A DNA stretch of 64,000 bases from Lysobacterales bacterium (GCA_019510125.1 JAEKKX010000012.1:124001-188000), one strand, 5' to 3'; numbered from the stretch's first letter, positions 35,442 through 48,344 are shown. The notes: generated from the letters alone by a model not told the origin. Made by a program: numbers and translations.

Positions 35442-37136
35442 TCAGCCCTTGGCGACGACGGCGCCGCCGCCGCTGTTCGGCTTCTCGCCGTACTTGCGCA
35501 GCATCCACCACTGCTGGAGCAGGCCCAGCGCGCCGTTGGTGACCCAGTACAGCACCAGGCCGGCGGGGAAGAAGGCGAACATCACGCCGAAGATCAGCGG
35601 CATCAACTGGAACATGCGCTGCTGGATCGGATCGACGCCGACCATCGGGGTCAGGCGCTGGGTGACGAACATCACCGCGGCGTTGATCACCGGCAGGATG
35701 AAGTACGGGTCGCGCGAGGTCAGGTCCTGGATCCACAGCATCCACGGCGCCTGGCGCAGTTCGACCGATTCGATCAGCACCCAGTACAGCGACAGGAAGA
35801 TCGGCATCTGGATCAGCACCGGCAGGCAGCCGCCGGCGGGATTGATCTTCTCCTTGCGGTACAGCTCGAGCATCGCCTGCTGGTACTTCTGCGGGTCGTC
35901 GGCGTAGCGCTCCTTGAGCTGGGCCATGCGCGGCTGGAACTTGCGCATCTTCGCGGTCGACTTGTACTGCGCGGCCGACAGCGGGTAAAGCAGCAGCTTG
36001 ATGATCAGCACCAGCAGCACGATCGCCCAGCCCCAGTTGCCGGTGGCCTTGTGGAGCAGGCCGAGCAGGCGGTGGATCGGCTCGGCGATGATCCGGAAGA
36101 TGCCGTAGTCCATCGCGCGTTCCAGCCCCGGCGACAGGGTCGCGAGCTGGTCGGGCAGCTTCGGGCCGATCCACAGCCGCGCGGTGCTGCTGGCGCTGCC
36201 GCCGGCGGGCACGGTGAACTGCGGGCCCGCGGCGGAGATGCCGTAGAGGTCGCCGACGTGGGCGAGCTCGTAGTTCGCCGGCTGGTCGGCCTGCGGGATC
36301 CACGCGGTGAAGAAGTAGTGCTGCAGCAGCGCGACCCAGCCGCCCTTGGCGTTGGCGACGGCGATCGGGTCGAGCTTGCCGTCGTCGTCGAACTTCTCGT
36401 AGGTGCGCTTGCTGTACTTCTCTTCCGGCGTGTACCACGCGGCGCCGTTGAAGCCGAAGCGCTCGGGACTGGTCAGGCCGTGGTCGATCTTCGGCGGGAT
36501 GCGGCTGAGCTGGCGGTAGACGTTGCCGGTCCACGGCGTGGCGCCGGCGTTGTTTACCGTGTCGCTGACCTGCAGCGCGTAGCTGCCGCGGGCGAGGGTG
36601 TAGGTGCGGCGGATGGTCACGCCGTCGGCGCCGGTCCAGGTGAAGTGCGCGCTGACTTCCCTGGCGCCGTCGGCGAGCGCGAGGTCGGTCGCGCCCTCGG
36701 GCACGAAGCCGGCGGTGTCCGGCGCGCCCTGGGCGCTGCTCCAGCCGCTCTGGGCGAGATAGCGATGGGTCGGCGCGTCGTCGAGCAGGCGCACCAGCGG
36801 CGCGTCGTCGGCGCGCGCGGTGCGGTAGTGCAGGAGGTCGGCGCGACGCACCTGGCCGCCGTCGATCACCAGGCGCAGCACGTCGTTGGCCAGGGTGACC
36901 GTACGTGCGGCGGGCGCGGGCGCGCGCATCCCCGGCGTGGCCGCGGTGGGCGTCGCGGCGGCGGCGGGCGCGGCCGGGAGGGCCGGCGGCGGCAGGGCGT
37001 CGGGGGTCGCGGCGCCGGCCTGGGTCGTGGCCTGGGCCGCGGGCGGCGCGGGCTGCTGTTCCTTGTTCCACTCCATCCACAGGATCACGGCCACCATCAG
37101 CCAGGCGAACAGAAGGAAGCTGCGCATCGAATTCAT
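35442..37136 (-). CDS. yidC: Membrane protein insertase YidC
   Basis: A 564-residue inner-membrane insertase working alone and with SecYEG. The N-terminal helix (residues 5-21) is followed by a 70-residue Ala/Pro/Thr-rich linker, the large periplasmic P1 beta domain (about 85-335) and the conserved core of five helices (about 340-550). Core signatures are NWGWAIVLLVLIIKLLLYPL with the hydrophilic-groove Arg and Lys in STAKMRKFQPRMAQLKERYADD, NPAGGCLPVLIQMPIFLSLYWVL, and FPAGLVLYWVTNGALGLLQQW near the end. Its ATG overlaps the rnpA stop by 4 bases (ATGA), implying translational coupling. Confidence 0.96.
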   Translation of the reverse strand: MNSMRSFLLFAWLMVAVILWMEWNKEQQPAPPAAQATTQAGAATPDALPPPALPAAPAAAATPTAATPGMRAPAPAARTVTLANDVLRLVIDGGQVRRADLLHYRTARADDAPLVRLLDDAPTHRYLAQSGWSSAQGAPDTAGFVPEGATDLALADGAREVSAHFTWTGADGVTIRRTYTLARGSYALQVSDTVNNAGATPWTGNVYRQLSRIPPKIDHGLTSPERFGFNGAAWYTPEEKYSKRTYEKFDDDGKLDPIAVANAKGGWVALLQHYFFTAWIPQADQPANYELAHVGDLYGISAAGPQFTVPAGGSASSTARLWIGPKLPDQLATLSPGLERAMDYGIFRIIAEPIHRLLGLLHKATGNWGWAIVLLVLIIKLLLYPLSAAQYKSTAKMRKFQPRMAQLKERYADDPQKYQQAMLELYRKEKINPAGGCLPVLIQMPIFLSLYWVLIESVELRQAPWMLWIQDLTSRDPYFILPVINAAVMFVTQRLTPMVGVDPIQQRMFQLMPLIFGVMFAFFPAGLVLYWVTNGALGLLQQWWMLRKYGEKPNSGGGAVVAKG

Positions 37137-37585
37137 GGCGTGAACGGACTCGTCGCGCCGTCGTCGTGCGGCGCCTGGGCGATGGGAGGGGAGGCGGGCG
37201 GCATTGTGACGCCGGGCTTGGATGGGGGCAATGCGAGCCGTCGCAAGGCCTGGTCGAAGGCGTCGCGCAGCGCATCGCCGCTGGCCCGCGCCGCGGCGGC
37301 GCGGGCGACGATCACGTAGGCGCCGCCGGGCAGGCCGCCGCGCAGGCGACGGAAGCGGTCGCGGAAGACGCGCTTGATCCGGTTGCGGACCACGGCGCGG
37401 GGGTCGACCTTGCGCGACACCGCGAGGCCGAGCCGGGCGGGACGTTCGTCGGCGAGGTGGTGCAGGGCGAGCACGGCGTTCGCGGCGCGGCGGCCCTGCT
37501 GGAACACGGCGTCGAATTCCGGGCGCGCGCGTACCCGCGCGGTGCGCGGGTAGCGGGTCGAAGCGTGGGTCGAACCGGAAGTCAT
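37133..37585 (-). CDS. rnpA: Ribonuclease P protein component
   Basis: A 150-residue basic protein, the protein subunit of RNase P, which matures the 5' ends of tRNAs. The family signature is clear: RVRARPEFDAVFQQGRRA, LGLAVSRKVDPRAVVRNRIKRVFRDRFR with the RNRIKR RNA-binding motif. The C-terminal roughly 30 residues (PPSKPGVTMPPASPPIAQ onward) are a Pro-rich tail beyond the usual end. The stop overlaps the yidC start. No yidD lies between rnpA and yidC. It is 88 bp downstream of rpmH and probably in its operon. Confidence 0.93.
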   Translation of the reverse strand: MTSGSTHASTRYPRTARVRARPEFDAVFQQGRRAANAVLALHHLADERPARLGLAVSRKVDPRAVVRNRIKRVFRDRFRRLRGGLPGGAYVIVARAAAARASGDALRDAFDQALRRLALPPSKPGVTMPPASPPIAQAPHDDGATSPFTP

Positions 37586-37673
37586 GCCGGGTAGCGTGCG
37601 CCGCCGCCCGGATGCGGACCGTGGCGGGCCGGGCGCGTCGCCGCTGGCGACGACGGCCGGCCGGTCACCGCGT

Positions 37674-37814
37674 TCAGGCGGTGAGGCGCTTGCGGCCCTT
37701 CGCGCGACGACGGGCGAGGACCTTGCGGCCATCGGCGGTCTTCATGCGGGCACGGAAGCCGTGGTCGCGCTTGCGCTTGAGGTTGCTGGGCTGGTAGGTG
37801 CGCTTGGTGGCCAT
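37674..37814 (-). CDS. rpmH: 50S ribosomal protein L34
   Basis: A 46-residue basic protein translated from the minus strand, matching L34: [20 protein letters not shown], then [20 protein letters not shown] and the end RKRLTA. It is a structural protein of the large ribosomal subunit and the first gene of the rpmH-rnpA-yidC cluster. A clear sigma-70 promoter lies about 100 bp upstream. Confidence 0.97.
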   Translation of the reverse strand: MATKRTYQPSNLKRKRDHGFRARMKTADGRKVLARRRAKGRKRLTA

Positions 37815-38183
37815 GGTCGGGCTCGTTGCTTGTCGTGTGGCTTGTCGAAGATCGGAAGCGGAGACGACGACGGCGCACCGGGCAGGGCGCGCGAGCGAAA
37901 CCGCAAGAACCGGCGATTATGCCGGCCCGCGGGTGGCGCGGTCAAATCGCCGGACCGGACACCGCGGTCGGCCACCGCCGCCGGATGCGCGGGCGGGTGC
38001 GGGGCAGACGCCCCGATGGTAGTCTGATCGGCTCGGCCCACGCCTGCGCTGCGACCGTGTCCGGACGCGGGTTCTCCCGGCGCCGGCGCCGTCCGCGGCG
38101 CGCGCGCGTCGCCGTCCGTGGCCTTCCCGTAGCGCCGCCCCCCCCCCCCTCGCCCCGATCGCCGAGTGCTCGCAAGTTTCCCG
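37815..38183. other. rpmH-dnaA intergenic region with C12 tract
   Basis: No gene is present in these 369 bp between divergent rpmH and dnaA. It holds the rpmH promoter (37916-37945) and presumably the dnaA promoter, which I could not define. A homopolymer of 12 C residues at 38138-38149 lies 34 bases upstream of the dnaA ATG. No consensus DnaA box was found here. Confidence 0.6.
37916..37945 (-). promoter_or_regulatory. Sigma-70-type promoter for rpmH
   Basis: On the minus strand, -35 TTGACC (37940-37945), an 18-bp spacer and -10 CATAAT (37916-37921). It faces rpmH and would give a 5' leader of about 95 nt. Confidence 0.75.
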
Positions 38184-39509
38184 ATGGATGCCTGGCCCCG
38201 CTGTCTCGAACGTCTCGAAGCCGAACTGCCGGTGGAAGAGGTCCAGACCTGGCTGAAACCGCTGCAGGCCCACCTGCGCGAGGACGGCCTGGTGCTGTAC
38301 GCCCCCAACGCGTTCGTGCGCGACGCGGTCCAGGCCCGCTACCTGCCCCGGATCAGCGAACTGCTCGGCTATTTCGCCGACGGCGCCGCAGTGTCGCTGG
38401 AAGTCGGCTCCGCGCCGAAGCCGGCGGCGGCGACCGCGCCCTCGCCGACCCGCGCGCTGGCGGCGGCGCGGCCGGCGGTGGAGTTCACCGGCAATCTCGA
38501 CAATCACTACACCTTCGACAACTTCGTCGAGGGCCGCAGCAACCAGCTCGGCCGCGCCGCGGCCTGGCAGGCGGCGCAGAAGCCCGGCGACCGCGCCCAC
38601 AACCCGCTGCTGCTGTACGGCGGCACCGGCCTGGGCAAGACCCACCTGATGTTCGCCGCCGGCAACGAGATGCGCCGGAACGCGCCGGGCATGCGGGTGA
38701 TGTACCTGCGCAGCGAGCAGTTCTTCAGCGCGATGATGAAGGCGCTGCAGGACAAGACCATGGACGCGTTCAAGCGCCAGTTCCAGCAGGTCGACGCGCT
38801 GCTGATCGACGACATCCAGTTCTTCGCCGGCAAGGACCGCACGCAGGAGGAGTTCTTCCACACCTTCAATGCGCTGTTCGACGGCCGCCAGCAGATCATC
38901 CTGACCTGCGACCGCTATCCGCGCGAGGTCGAGGGGCTGGAGCCGCGGCTGAAGTCGCGCCTGGCGTGGGGGCTGTCGGTGGCGATCGAGCCGCCGGACT
39001 TCGAGACCCGCGCGCAGATCGTGCTGTCCAAGGCGAAGGAGCGCGGCGTCGCGCTGCCGGAGGACGTGGCGTTCCTGCTCGCCAAGAAGATGCGCAGCAA
39101 CGTACGCGACCTCGAGGGCGCGCTCAACACGCTTGCGGCGCGCGCGAACTTCACCGGGCGCGCGATCACCGCCGAATTCGCCCAGGAAACGCTGCGCGAC
39201 CTGCTGCGCGCGCAGCAGCAGGCGATCGGCATCGCCAACATCCAGAAGGCCGTGGCAGACTACTACGGCCTGCAGATCAAGGATTTGCTGTCCAAGCGCC
39301 GGACCCGCTCGCTGGCTAGACCGCGGCAGGTGGCGATGGCCTTGGCGAAGGAACTGACCGAGCACAGCCTGCCGGAGATCGGCGACGCGTTCGCGGGACG
39401 GGACCACACTACCGTCCTGCATGCGTGCCGCCAGATCCGGACGCTCACCGAGAGCGACGGCAAGCTGCGCGAGGACTGGGACAAGCTGATCCGCAAGCTC
39501 AGCGAGTGA
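38184..39509 (+). CDS. dnaA: Chromosomal replication initiator DnaA
   Basis: A 441-residue initiator. Domain I (about 1-80) begins [16 protein letters not shown]; a short Ala/Pro domain II follows; the AAA+ domain III has GGTGLGKTH at 146-154 (Walker A), [20 protein letters not shown] (Walker B and box VII neighbourhood) and [17 protein letters not shown]. Domain IV carries the DNA-binding signature [19 protein letters not shown] 38184 is chosen over a GTG at 38166 because conserved sequence starts at MDAW. It is followed by oriC and dnaN. Confidence 0.97.
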   Translation: MDAWPRCLERLEAELPVEEVQTWLKPLQAHLREDGLVLYAPNAFVRDAVQARYLPRISELLGYFADGAAVSLEVGSAPKPAAATAPSPTRALAAARPAVEFTGNLDNHYTFDNFVEGRSNQLGRAAAWQAAQKPGDRAHNPLLLYGGTGLGKTHLMFAAGNEMRRNAPGMRVMYLRSEQFFSAMMKALQDKTMDAFKRQFQQVDALLIDDIQFFAGKDRTQEEFFHTFNALFDGRQQIILTCDRYPREVEGLEPRLKSRLAWGLSVAIEPPDFETRAQIVLSKAKERGVALPEDVAFLLAKKMRSNVRDLEGALNTLAARANFTGRAITAEFAQETLRDLLRAQQQAIGIANIQKAVADYYGLQIKDLLSKRRTRSLARPRQVAMALAKELTEHSLPEIGDAFAGRDHTTVLHACRQIRTLTESDGKLREDWDKLIRKLSE

Positions 39510-39785
39510 GGCGCGGCACGACTGCGTCTCACAGGCTGAGAACAGGATGGAGACAACCTGTGGACAACCCGCACGCGGCGCCGCGCGCCGAAAGTTGTCC
39601 ACAGGCCGTCCCCACCCTGCGAGGCCGGTTCTACCGCGGTTTCATGTTGCGGAAAACCGTTTGAATTCAGGGACCTGGGACTGTTTTCCCCGGATTCCGG
39701 CGACACCAAGCACCACCATCTTTAAAGTTTTTACATCCATTAGAAGCTGGTCGGCCCATCCGCCGCACGAGGGGAACCCAAGCAC
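39510..39785. other. oriC: oriC candidate: DnaA boxes and AT-rich stretch between dnaA and dnaN
   Basis: Two 9-mers match the DnaA-box form TTGTCCACA: one on the minus strand at 39559-39567, one on the plus strand at 39595-39603. They are part of a perfect 12-bp inverted repeat (CCTGTGGACAAC at 39557-39568, GTTGTCCACAGG at 39594-39605). Downstream, about 39645-39750, is the most AT-rich stretch of the surrounding region, with TTGAATTCAG and TTTAAAGTTTTTACATCC, a candidate unwinding element that may also carry the dnaN promoter. Position next to dnaA supports the origin call. Confidence 0.7.
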
Positions 39786-40886
39786 ATGCGCTTCAGCCTG
39801 CAACGCGAAGTACTCCTGAAGCCGCTGGCTCAGGTCGTCAACGTGGTCGAGCGTCGGCAGACGCTGCCGGTGCTGGCCAACCTGCTGGCCCGGGTCGACG
39901 GCGACCTGCTGTCGCTGACCGGCACCGATCTCGAAGTGGAAATGGTCGCGCGCACCCGGGTCGAGGACGCCCAGGACGGCGAAACCACGATCCCGGCGCG
40001 CAAGCTGTTCGAGATCGTCCGCGCCCTCCCCGACGGCAGCAAGGTCACGATCAGCCAGACTGGCGACAAGATCTCGGTCCAGGCCGGCCGCAGCCGCTTC
40101 TCGCTGGCCAGCCTGCCGGCCAACGATTTCCCGGCGCTGGACGAAGTCGATGCGACCGAACGGGTCAAGGTCGGCGAAGCCGGACTGAAGGAACTGATCG
40201 AACGCACCGCGTTCGCGATGGCCCAGCAGGACGTGCGCTACTACCTCAACGGCCTGCTGTTCGACCTGCGCGATTCGATCCTGCGCTGCGTGGCCACCGA
40301 CGGCCACCGCCTGGCGCTGTGCGAAGCCGGGCTGGAAGCGCCGGTGCAGACCAAGCGCCAGATCATCGTGCCGCGCAAGGGCGTGCTCGAACTGCAGCGC
40401 CTGCTGGAAGGCGGCGACCGCGAACTCGAACTCGAAATGGGCCGCAGCCATATCCGGGTGAAGCGCGACGACGTCACCTTCACCAGCAAGCTGATCGACG
40501 GCCGCTTCCCCGACTACGAGGCGGTGATCCCGATCGGCGCCGATCGCGAGGTCAAGATCGACCGCGAGGCCTTCCGCGCCTCGCTGCAGCGCGCGGCGAT
40601 CCTGTCCAACGAGAAGTACCGCGGCGTGCGCGTCGAGGTCTCGCCCGGCCAGCTCAAGATCAACGCCCACAACCCGGAACAGGAAGAAGCGCAGGAAGAA
40701 GTCGAGGCCGACACCAAGGTCGACAGCCTGGTGATCGGCTTCAACGTGAACTACCTGCTGGACGCCCTCTCCGCCCTGCGCGACGAGCACGTGGTCCTGC
40801 AGCTCCGCGACGCCAATTCCTCGGCGCTGCTGCGCGAAGCCGGCAGCCAGAAATGCCGGCACGTGGTGATGCCGCTCCGTCTCTGA
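39786..40886 (+). CDS. dnaN: DNA polymerase III beta sliding clamp
   Basis: A 366-residue clamp that encircles DNA and holds polymerase III and other proteins. It has the usual three repeated domains. Recognisable segments are MRFSLQREVLLKPL, QTLPVLANLL, DLEVEMVAR, YYLNGLLFD, VATDGHRLALCEAGLE, LIDGRFPDYEAVIP, ILSNEKYRGVRVEV and the C-terminal HVVMPLRL. GAGGGGAA precedes the ATG. It is cotranscribed or closely followed by recF, with a parS-like site between them. Confidence 0.97.
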   Translation: MRFSLQREVLLKPLAQVVNVVERRQTLPVLANLLARVDGDLLSLTGTDLEVEMVARTRVEDAQDGETTIPARKLFEIVRALPDGSKVTISQTGDKISVQAGRSRFSLASLPANDFPALDEVDATERVKVGEAGLKELIERTAFAMAQQDVRYYLNGLLFDLRDSILRCVATDGHRLALCEAGLEAPVQTKRQIIVPRKGVLELQRLLEGGDRELELEMGRSHIRVKRDDVTFTSKLIDGRFPDYEAVIPIGADREVKIDREAFRASLQRAAILSNEKYRGVRVEVSPGQLKINAHNPEQEEAQEEVEADTKVDSLVIGFNVNYLLDALSALRDEHVVLQLRDANSSALLREAGSQKCRHVVMPLRL

Positions 40887-40898
40887 CCGGATCGATGC

Positions 40899-40914
40899 GG
40901 TTTCACGTGGAACA
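40899..40914. promoter_or_regulatory. parS: parS-like site 1, between dnaN and recF
   Basis: GGTTTCACGTGGAACA matches the ParB-binding consensus TGTTTCACGTGAAACA (or the Pseudomonas form TGTTCCACGTGGAACA) around the conserved CACGTG core, with one deviation at the outer left base. Confidence 0.75.
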
Positions 40915-41016
40915 TCCCCATCCGCTGCACACGATTCGCCCGGGCCTTCCCGGGCGAAATCGTTTGGCGCGCCCGCAACCCGGATCTGTGCGATCCGGCG
41001 TCCGAAGGCCCCGCCG

Positions 41017-42123
41017 GTGCGCGTGATCCGCCTTCGCCTGGCCGATGTCCGCCGCTTCGCCGAGGCCGAGCTCCGCCCCGGGCCGGGCTTGAACCTGATT
41101 ACCGGCGACAACGGCGCCGGCAAGACCAGCGTGCTGGAAGCCCTGCACCTGCTGGCCTACGGCCGCAGCTTCCGTGGAAGGGTGCGCGACGGGTTGATCC
41201 GGACCGGCGCCGAGGCGGTCGAAGTCTTCGCCGAATGGCACGAGGACGCCGGTGGGCGCACGCGCCGGGCCGGATTGCGCCATGCCGGCCAGCGCTGGAA
41301 CGGTCGCCTTGACGGCGAAACCGTCGCCCAGCTCGGCGACCTGTGCGCCGCGCTCGCGGTCGTGACCTTCGAGCCCGGGAGCCACGCCCTGATCACCGGC
41401 GGCGGCGAGCCGCGCCGGCGACTGGTGGACTGGGGGCTGTTCCACGTGGAACCAGGCTTCCTGTCGCTGTGGCGGCGCTACGCCCGGGCGCTGAAGCAGC
41501 GCAACGCCCTGCTCAAGGCCCGCGTCCGCGCCGGCCAGCTCGACGTCTGGGACCATGAACTGGCCGAAGCCGGCGAACCGCTGACCCGGCACCGCCAGGC
41601 TTACCTGGAGACGCTGGAACCGCGGCTGCGGGCGATGGCGGCCGATCTGGTCCCTGCCCTCGGCGCGGCCGCGCTGCAGTTCCAGCCCGGCTGGTCGCGC
41701 GACGGGCTGTCGCTGGCCGACGCCCTGCTGGTCGCCCGGGATCGCGACCTCGTCAACGGTTTCACTTCGGTCGGACCGCACCGGGCGGATTGGCGCATCG
41801 ACTACGCCGCCCTGCCCGGGCGCGAGGCGCTGTCGCGCGGGCAGGCCAAGCTCACCGCGCTGTCGGTGCTGCTCGCGCAGGCCGAATGCCACGCCGGGGC
41901 CCGCGGCGAGTGGCCGGTGGTCGCGCTGGACGATCTGGCCTCGGAACTCGATCGCGGCCACCAGCGCCGCGTGCTCGAACGGCTGCTGGCGTCCGGGGCG
42001 CAGGTGTTCATCACCGGGACCGAGCCGCCGCCCGCGCTGGCCGATCTGGCGGCGGACATCGCGATGTTCCACGTGGAACGCGGCGAGGTGGTGGCCGACC
42101 CGGCGTCGCGGCCCGCGCCCTGA
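41017..42123 (+). CDS. recF: DNA repair and recombination protein RecF
   Basis: A 368-residue SMC-like ATPase that helps RecOR load RecA at gaps. The N-terminus has LRLADVRRFAEAELRPGPGLNLITGDNGAGKTSVLEALHLL, including Walker A GDNGAGKTS; GRSFRG and EPG motifs follow. The C-terminus has the signature and Walker B regions LSRGQAKLTALSVLLAQA and VVALDDLASELD, then VFITGTEPP. The start is GTG 41017. Two parS-like sites lie inside the gene, coded as part of LFHVEPG and MFHVERG. Confidence 0.95.
   Translation: MRVIRLRLADVRRFAEAELRPGPGLNLITGDNGAGKTSVLEALHLLAYGRSFRGRVRDGLIRTGAEAVEVFAEWHEDAGGRTRRAGLRHAGQRWNGRLDGETVAQLGDLCAALAVVTFEPGSHALITGGGEPRRRLVDWGLFHVEPGFLSLWRRYARALKQRNALLKARVRAGQLDVWDHELAEAGEPLTRHRQAYLETLEPRLRAMAADLVPALGAAALQFQPGWSRDGLSLADALLVARDRDLVNGFTSVGPHRADWRIDYAALPGREALSRGQAKLTALSVLLAQAECHAGARGEWPVVALDDLASELDRGHQRRVLERLLASGAQVFITGTEPPPALADLAADIAMFHVERGEVVADPASRPAP
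41438..41453. promoter_or_regulatory. parS: parS-like site 2, inside recF
   Basis: TGTTCCACGTGGAACC: an almost perfect 16-bp palindrome, identical as I recall to a Pseudomonas aeruginosa parS site. It overlaps codons for LFHVEP in recF. Confidence 0.85.
42065..42080. promoter_or_regulatory. parS: parS-like site 3, near the end of recF
   Basis: TGTTCCACGTGGAACG: again the CACGTG-centred palindrome with 15 of 16 bases matching the ideal. It overlaps codons for MFHVER near the C-terminus of RecF. Confidence 0.85.
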
Positions 42124-46072
<3,949 letters not shown>

Positions 46073-46180
46073 CCGGCGTGCGCGATGACGGGTCCTGCGC
46101 CCCATCGGGCGCCGTTTGACGAAAGATTAATCCCCGCCGGATTACAACATGGTCCCCGTCCCCAGCCCCGAGGCGCCGAG

Positions 46181-47014
46181 ATGACCCCGCAGATCCACCG
46201 GAACGCCGTGCTCGGCGTGGCGCTGGGGCTGGCCTGCACGCTGCTGGTCGCCGCCTGCGCCACGACGACGTCCTCGACCGGGCGCAAGCAGTACGTGGGG
46301 GCGGTTTCCCAGGACCAGCTCAACCAGCTCGGGATCCAGGCGTTCAACGAGGAAAAGGCCAAGAAGCCGCTCAGCCAGGACGCGCGCCAGAACGCCTACG
46401 TGCGCTGCGTGGTCAACGCGATCGTGCGCGAACTGCCGCCGCAGTGGCAGCAGGGCGGCTGGGAGAGCGCGGTGTTCGTCGACAAGAGCGCCAACGCCTT
46501 CGCGCTGCCGGGCGGCAAGGTCGGCGTCTATACCGGGATTTTCGACGTCGCCAAGACCCAGGGCCAGATGGCCGCGGTGATCGGCCACGAGATCGGCCAC
46601 GTCGTCGAGCGCCACCACGACGAGCGCGTCACCCGGCAGATGGGCGCGGCCGGCGCGGTGCAACTGCTCGGCGCGCTGGTGGGCGCCCGCTACGGCGAGG
46701 GCGGACAAGACCTGGCGACGCAGGGCGGCAGCGTCCTCGCCCAGACCGGGTTCCTGCTGCCGGGCACCCGCGACCAGGAGAACGAGGCCGACATCGTCGG
46801 CCAGCGGCTGATGGCCCAGGCCGGCTTCGATCCCCACCAGGCCATCGACCTGTGGGAGAACATGCTGGCCGCCAACCCCAGCCGGCCGCCACAATGGCTG
46901 TCCACCCACCCCGACCCGAAGGCCCGCATCGGGCAGATGCGCAAGCACGCCGATGCGCTGATGCCGACCTACGAGCAGGCCCGCGCCGCCGGCCGCAAGC
47001 CCAACTGCGGTTGA
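46181..47014 (+). CDS. M48-family metalloprotease lipoprotein
   Basis: A 277-residue lipoprotein: signal ending in LVAAC (Cys26). The zinc protease motif HEIGH is at 136-140, and the third ligand Glu is in QENEADIVGQRLM. Preceding segments SANAFALPGGKVGVYTGIFDV and the late WLSTHPDPKARI are typical of the LoiP/YcaL group, periplasmic quality-control proteases for outer-membrane proteins. GAGGCGCCGAG precedes the ATG. It is followed 97 bp later by a TPR protein gene. Confidence 0.92.
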   Translation: MTPQIHRNAVLGVALGLACTLLVAACATTTSSTGRKQYVGAVSQDQLNQLGIQAFNEEKAKKPLSQDARQNAYVRCVVNAIVRELPPQWQQGGWESAVFVDKSANAFALPGGKVGVYTGIFDVAKTQGQMAAVIGHEIGHVVERHHDERVTRQMGAAGAVQLLGALVGARYGEGGQDLATQGGSVLAQTGFLLPGTRDQENEADIVGQRLMAQAGFDPHQAIDLWENMLAANPSRPPQWLSTHPDPKARIGQMRKHADALMPTYEQARAAGRKPNCG

Positions 47015-47111
47015 CCCCGCGACGCCCACCCATCCGTTTCCGCGGCCAGCCGGCCGCGTCCCTCCGCCGCGGCGCGCGCCGCCCGTCCAGACCCTTCCGC
47101 AGAGAACCGCC

Positions 47112-48287
47112 ATGACCGTGTCCGTCCGTCCCTTCCCGAACACCGCCCTCGCCGCCGCCATCGCGCTGCTGCTGGGCTACGCCTTCGCCGGCCATGCCCT
47201 GGCGCAGGAAGAGGGCGAACAGCAACCCCGCAGCAAGCCCGTGGTCGGCAGCTACGGCGCCGCCCAGGCCGCCGAACGCGCGCGCCAGCGCAAGGCGGCG
47301 CAGGAGGCCAAGGCCTCGCAGGCCGCGCAGGGCCCGCAACTGTTCCCGCTGGCGACCCGCAAGGTCGAACCGCAGAACAACAGCGCGGCGGACGTGAAGA
47401 CCGCGAACGAGATCCGCCAGGGCTTCGACGCCGGCAACTACGAGGACGTGATCGCCAAGACCGATGCCTACGTCGCGACCTCGAAGAACGCCTACCTCAT
47501 CAGCTACTTCTACCAGCTCGCCGGCAGCTCCGAGAGCAAGCTCGGCGACAAGGACAAGGCCATCGCGTACTACCGCAAGGCGGTCGAGACCAACGGCTTC
47601 GACAACAACGGCCACTACCAGACGATGCTGATCCTCGCCTCGGAACTGGCGCAGCAGAAGCAGGACGCCGAAGCGCTGACCTGGGTGGAGAAGTTCCTCG
47701 CCGAAACCAAGGCCGAAACCCAGGACGCGCTCAAGGTGAAGGCGGTGGTGCTGAGCGACCTCGGCCGCGACCAGGAGGCCGCCGCCACCTACGAAAAGGT
47801 GCTCGCCGCCCATCCGGACGACCAGACCACGATGATGAACGCGGTGACCTTCTACCGGAAGGCCGGCCAGGACCAGAAGGCCACGGAGCTGCTCAACCGG
47901 GCCCGCGGCTCGGGCAAGCTGCAGAGCGCGGACCAGTACCAGGTCCTGTTCAACGGCTACATCAAGGCCGAGGCCTACGGCGACGCCGAGAAGGTCCTGC
48001 TCGAGGGCGTGAACAGCGACGTGATCAAGCCCTCGCCCAAGCTGGTCAAGGACTACTGGCTGCTGGCGCAGGGCTTCTACGACGCCGCCGACTTCGCCAA
48101 GGCCGCCGAGTACTACGGTCGCGCCGCCCAGATCGACGAGACCGGCGAGTCCGCGCTGAACCAGGCCAAGGTGCTGCGCAACGACGACCGCATCGCCGAG
48201 GCCAAGGCCGCCGCCCGCCTGGCGCTGGCCAAGGGCGTCAAGCAGCCCAAGCAGGCCAACGACATCCTGGCCCTGCCGGGCAAGTGA
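47112..48287 (+). CDS. Exported TPR-repeat protein
   Basis: A 391-residue protein with a signal peptide (about 1-32, ending HALA). A Gln/Ala/Arg-rich stretch (about 33-75) is followed by TPR-like helical repeats, for example NEIRQGFDAGNYEDVIAKTD, SKLGDKDKAIAYYRKAVE, GRDQEAAATYEKVLAAHPDD, KAEAYGDAEKVLLEG and FYDAADFAKAAEYYGRAAQ. It is likely a periplasmic scaffold. It lies directly upstream of the tonB locus but is separated from it by a hairpin terminator and a tonB promoter. A role in TonB transport is possible but not shown. Confidence 0.8.
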   Translation: MTVSVRPFPNTALAAAIALLLGYAFAGHALAQEEGEQQPRSKPVVGSYGAAQAAERARQRKAAQEAKASQAAQGPQLFPLATRKVEPQNNSAADVKTANEIRQGFDAGNYEDVIAKTDAYVATSKNAYLISYFYQLAGSSESKLGDKDKAIAYYRKAVETNGFDNNGHYQTMLILASELAQQKQDAEALTWVEKFLAETKAETQDALKVKAVVLSDLGRDQEAAATYEKVLAAHPDDQTTMMNAVTFYRKAGQDQKATELLNRARGSGKLQSADQYQVLFNGYIKAEAYGDAEKVLLEGVNSDVIKPSPKLVKDYWLLAQGFYDAADFAKAAEYYGRAAQIDETGESALNQAKVLRNDDRIAEAKAAARLALAKGVKQPKQANDILALPGK

Positions 48288-48295
48288 GCCCGCCG

Positions 48296-48331
48296 CCGCC
48301 GTCCGCCCGGCTTTGCGGCGGGCGGCGGTTT
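48296..48331 (+). terminator. Terminator after the TPR gene
   Basis: A 12-bp stem (CCGCCGTCCGCC with GGCGGGCGGCGG, one G-U wobble) with a 9-base loop, then TTTC. It starts 8 bases after the stop codon. Confidence 0.75.
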
Positions 48332-48344
48332 CGGGAGGGGGGTG

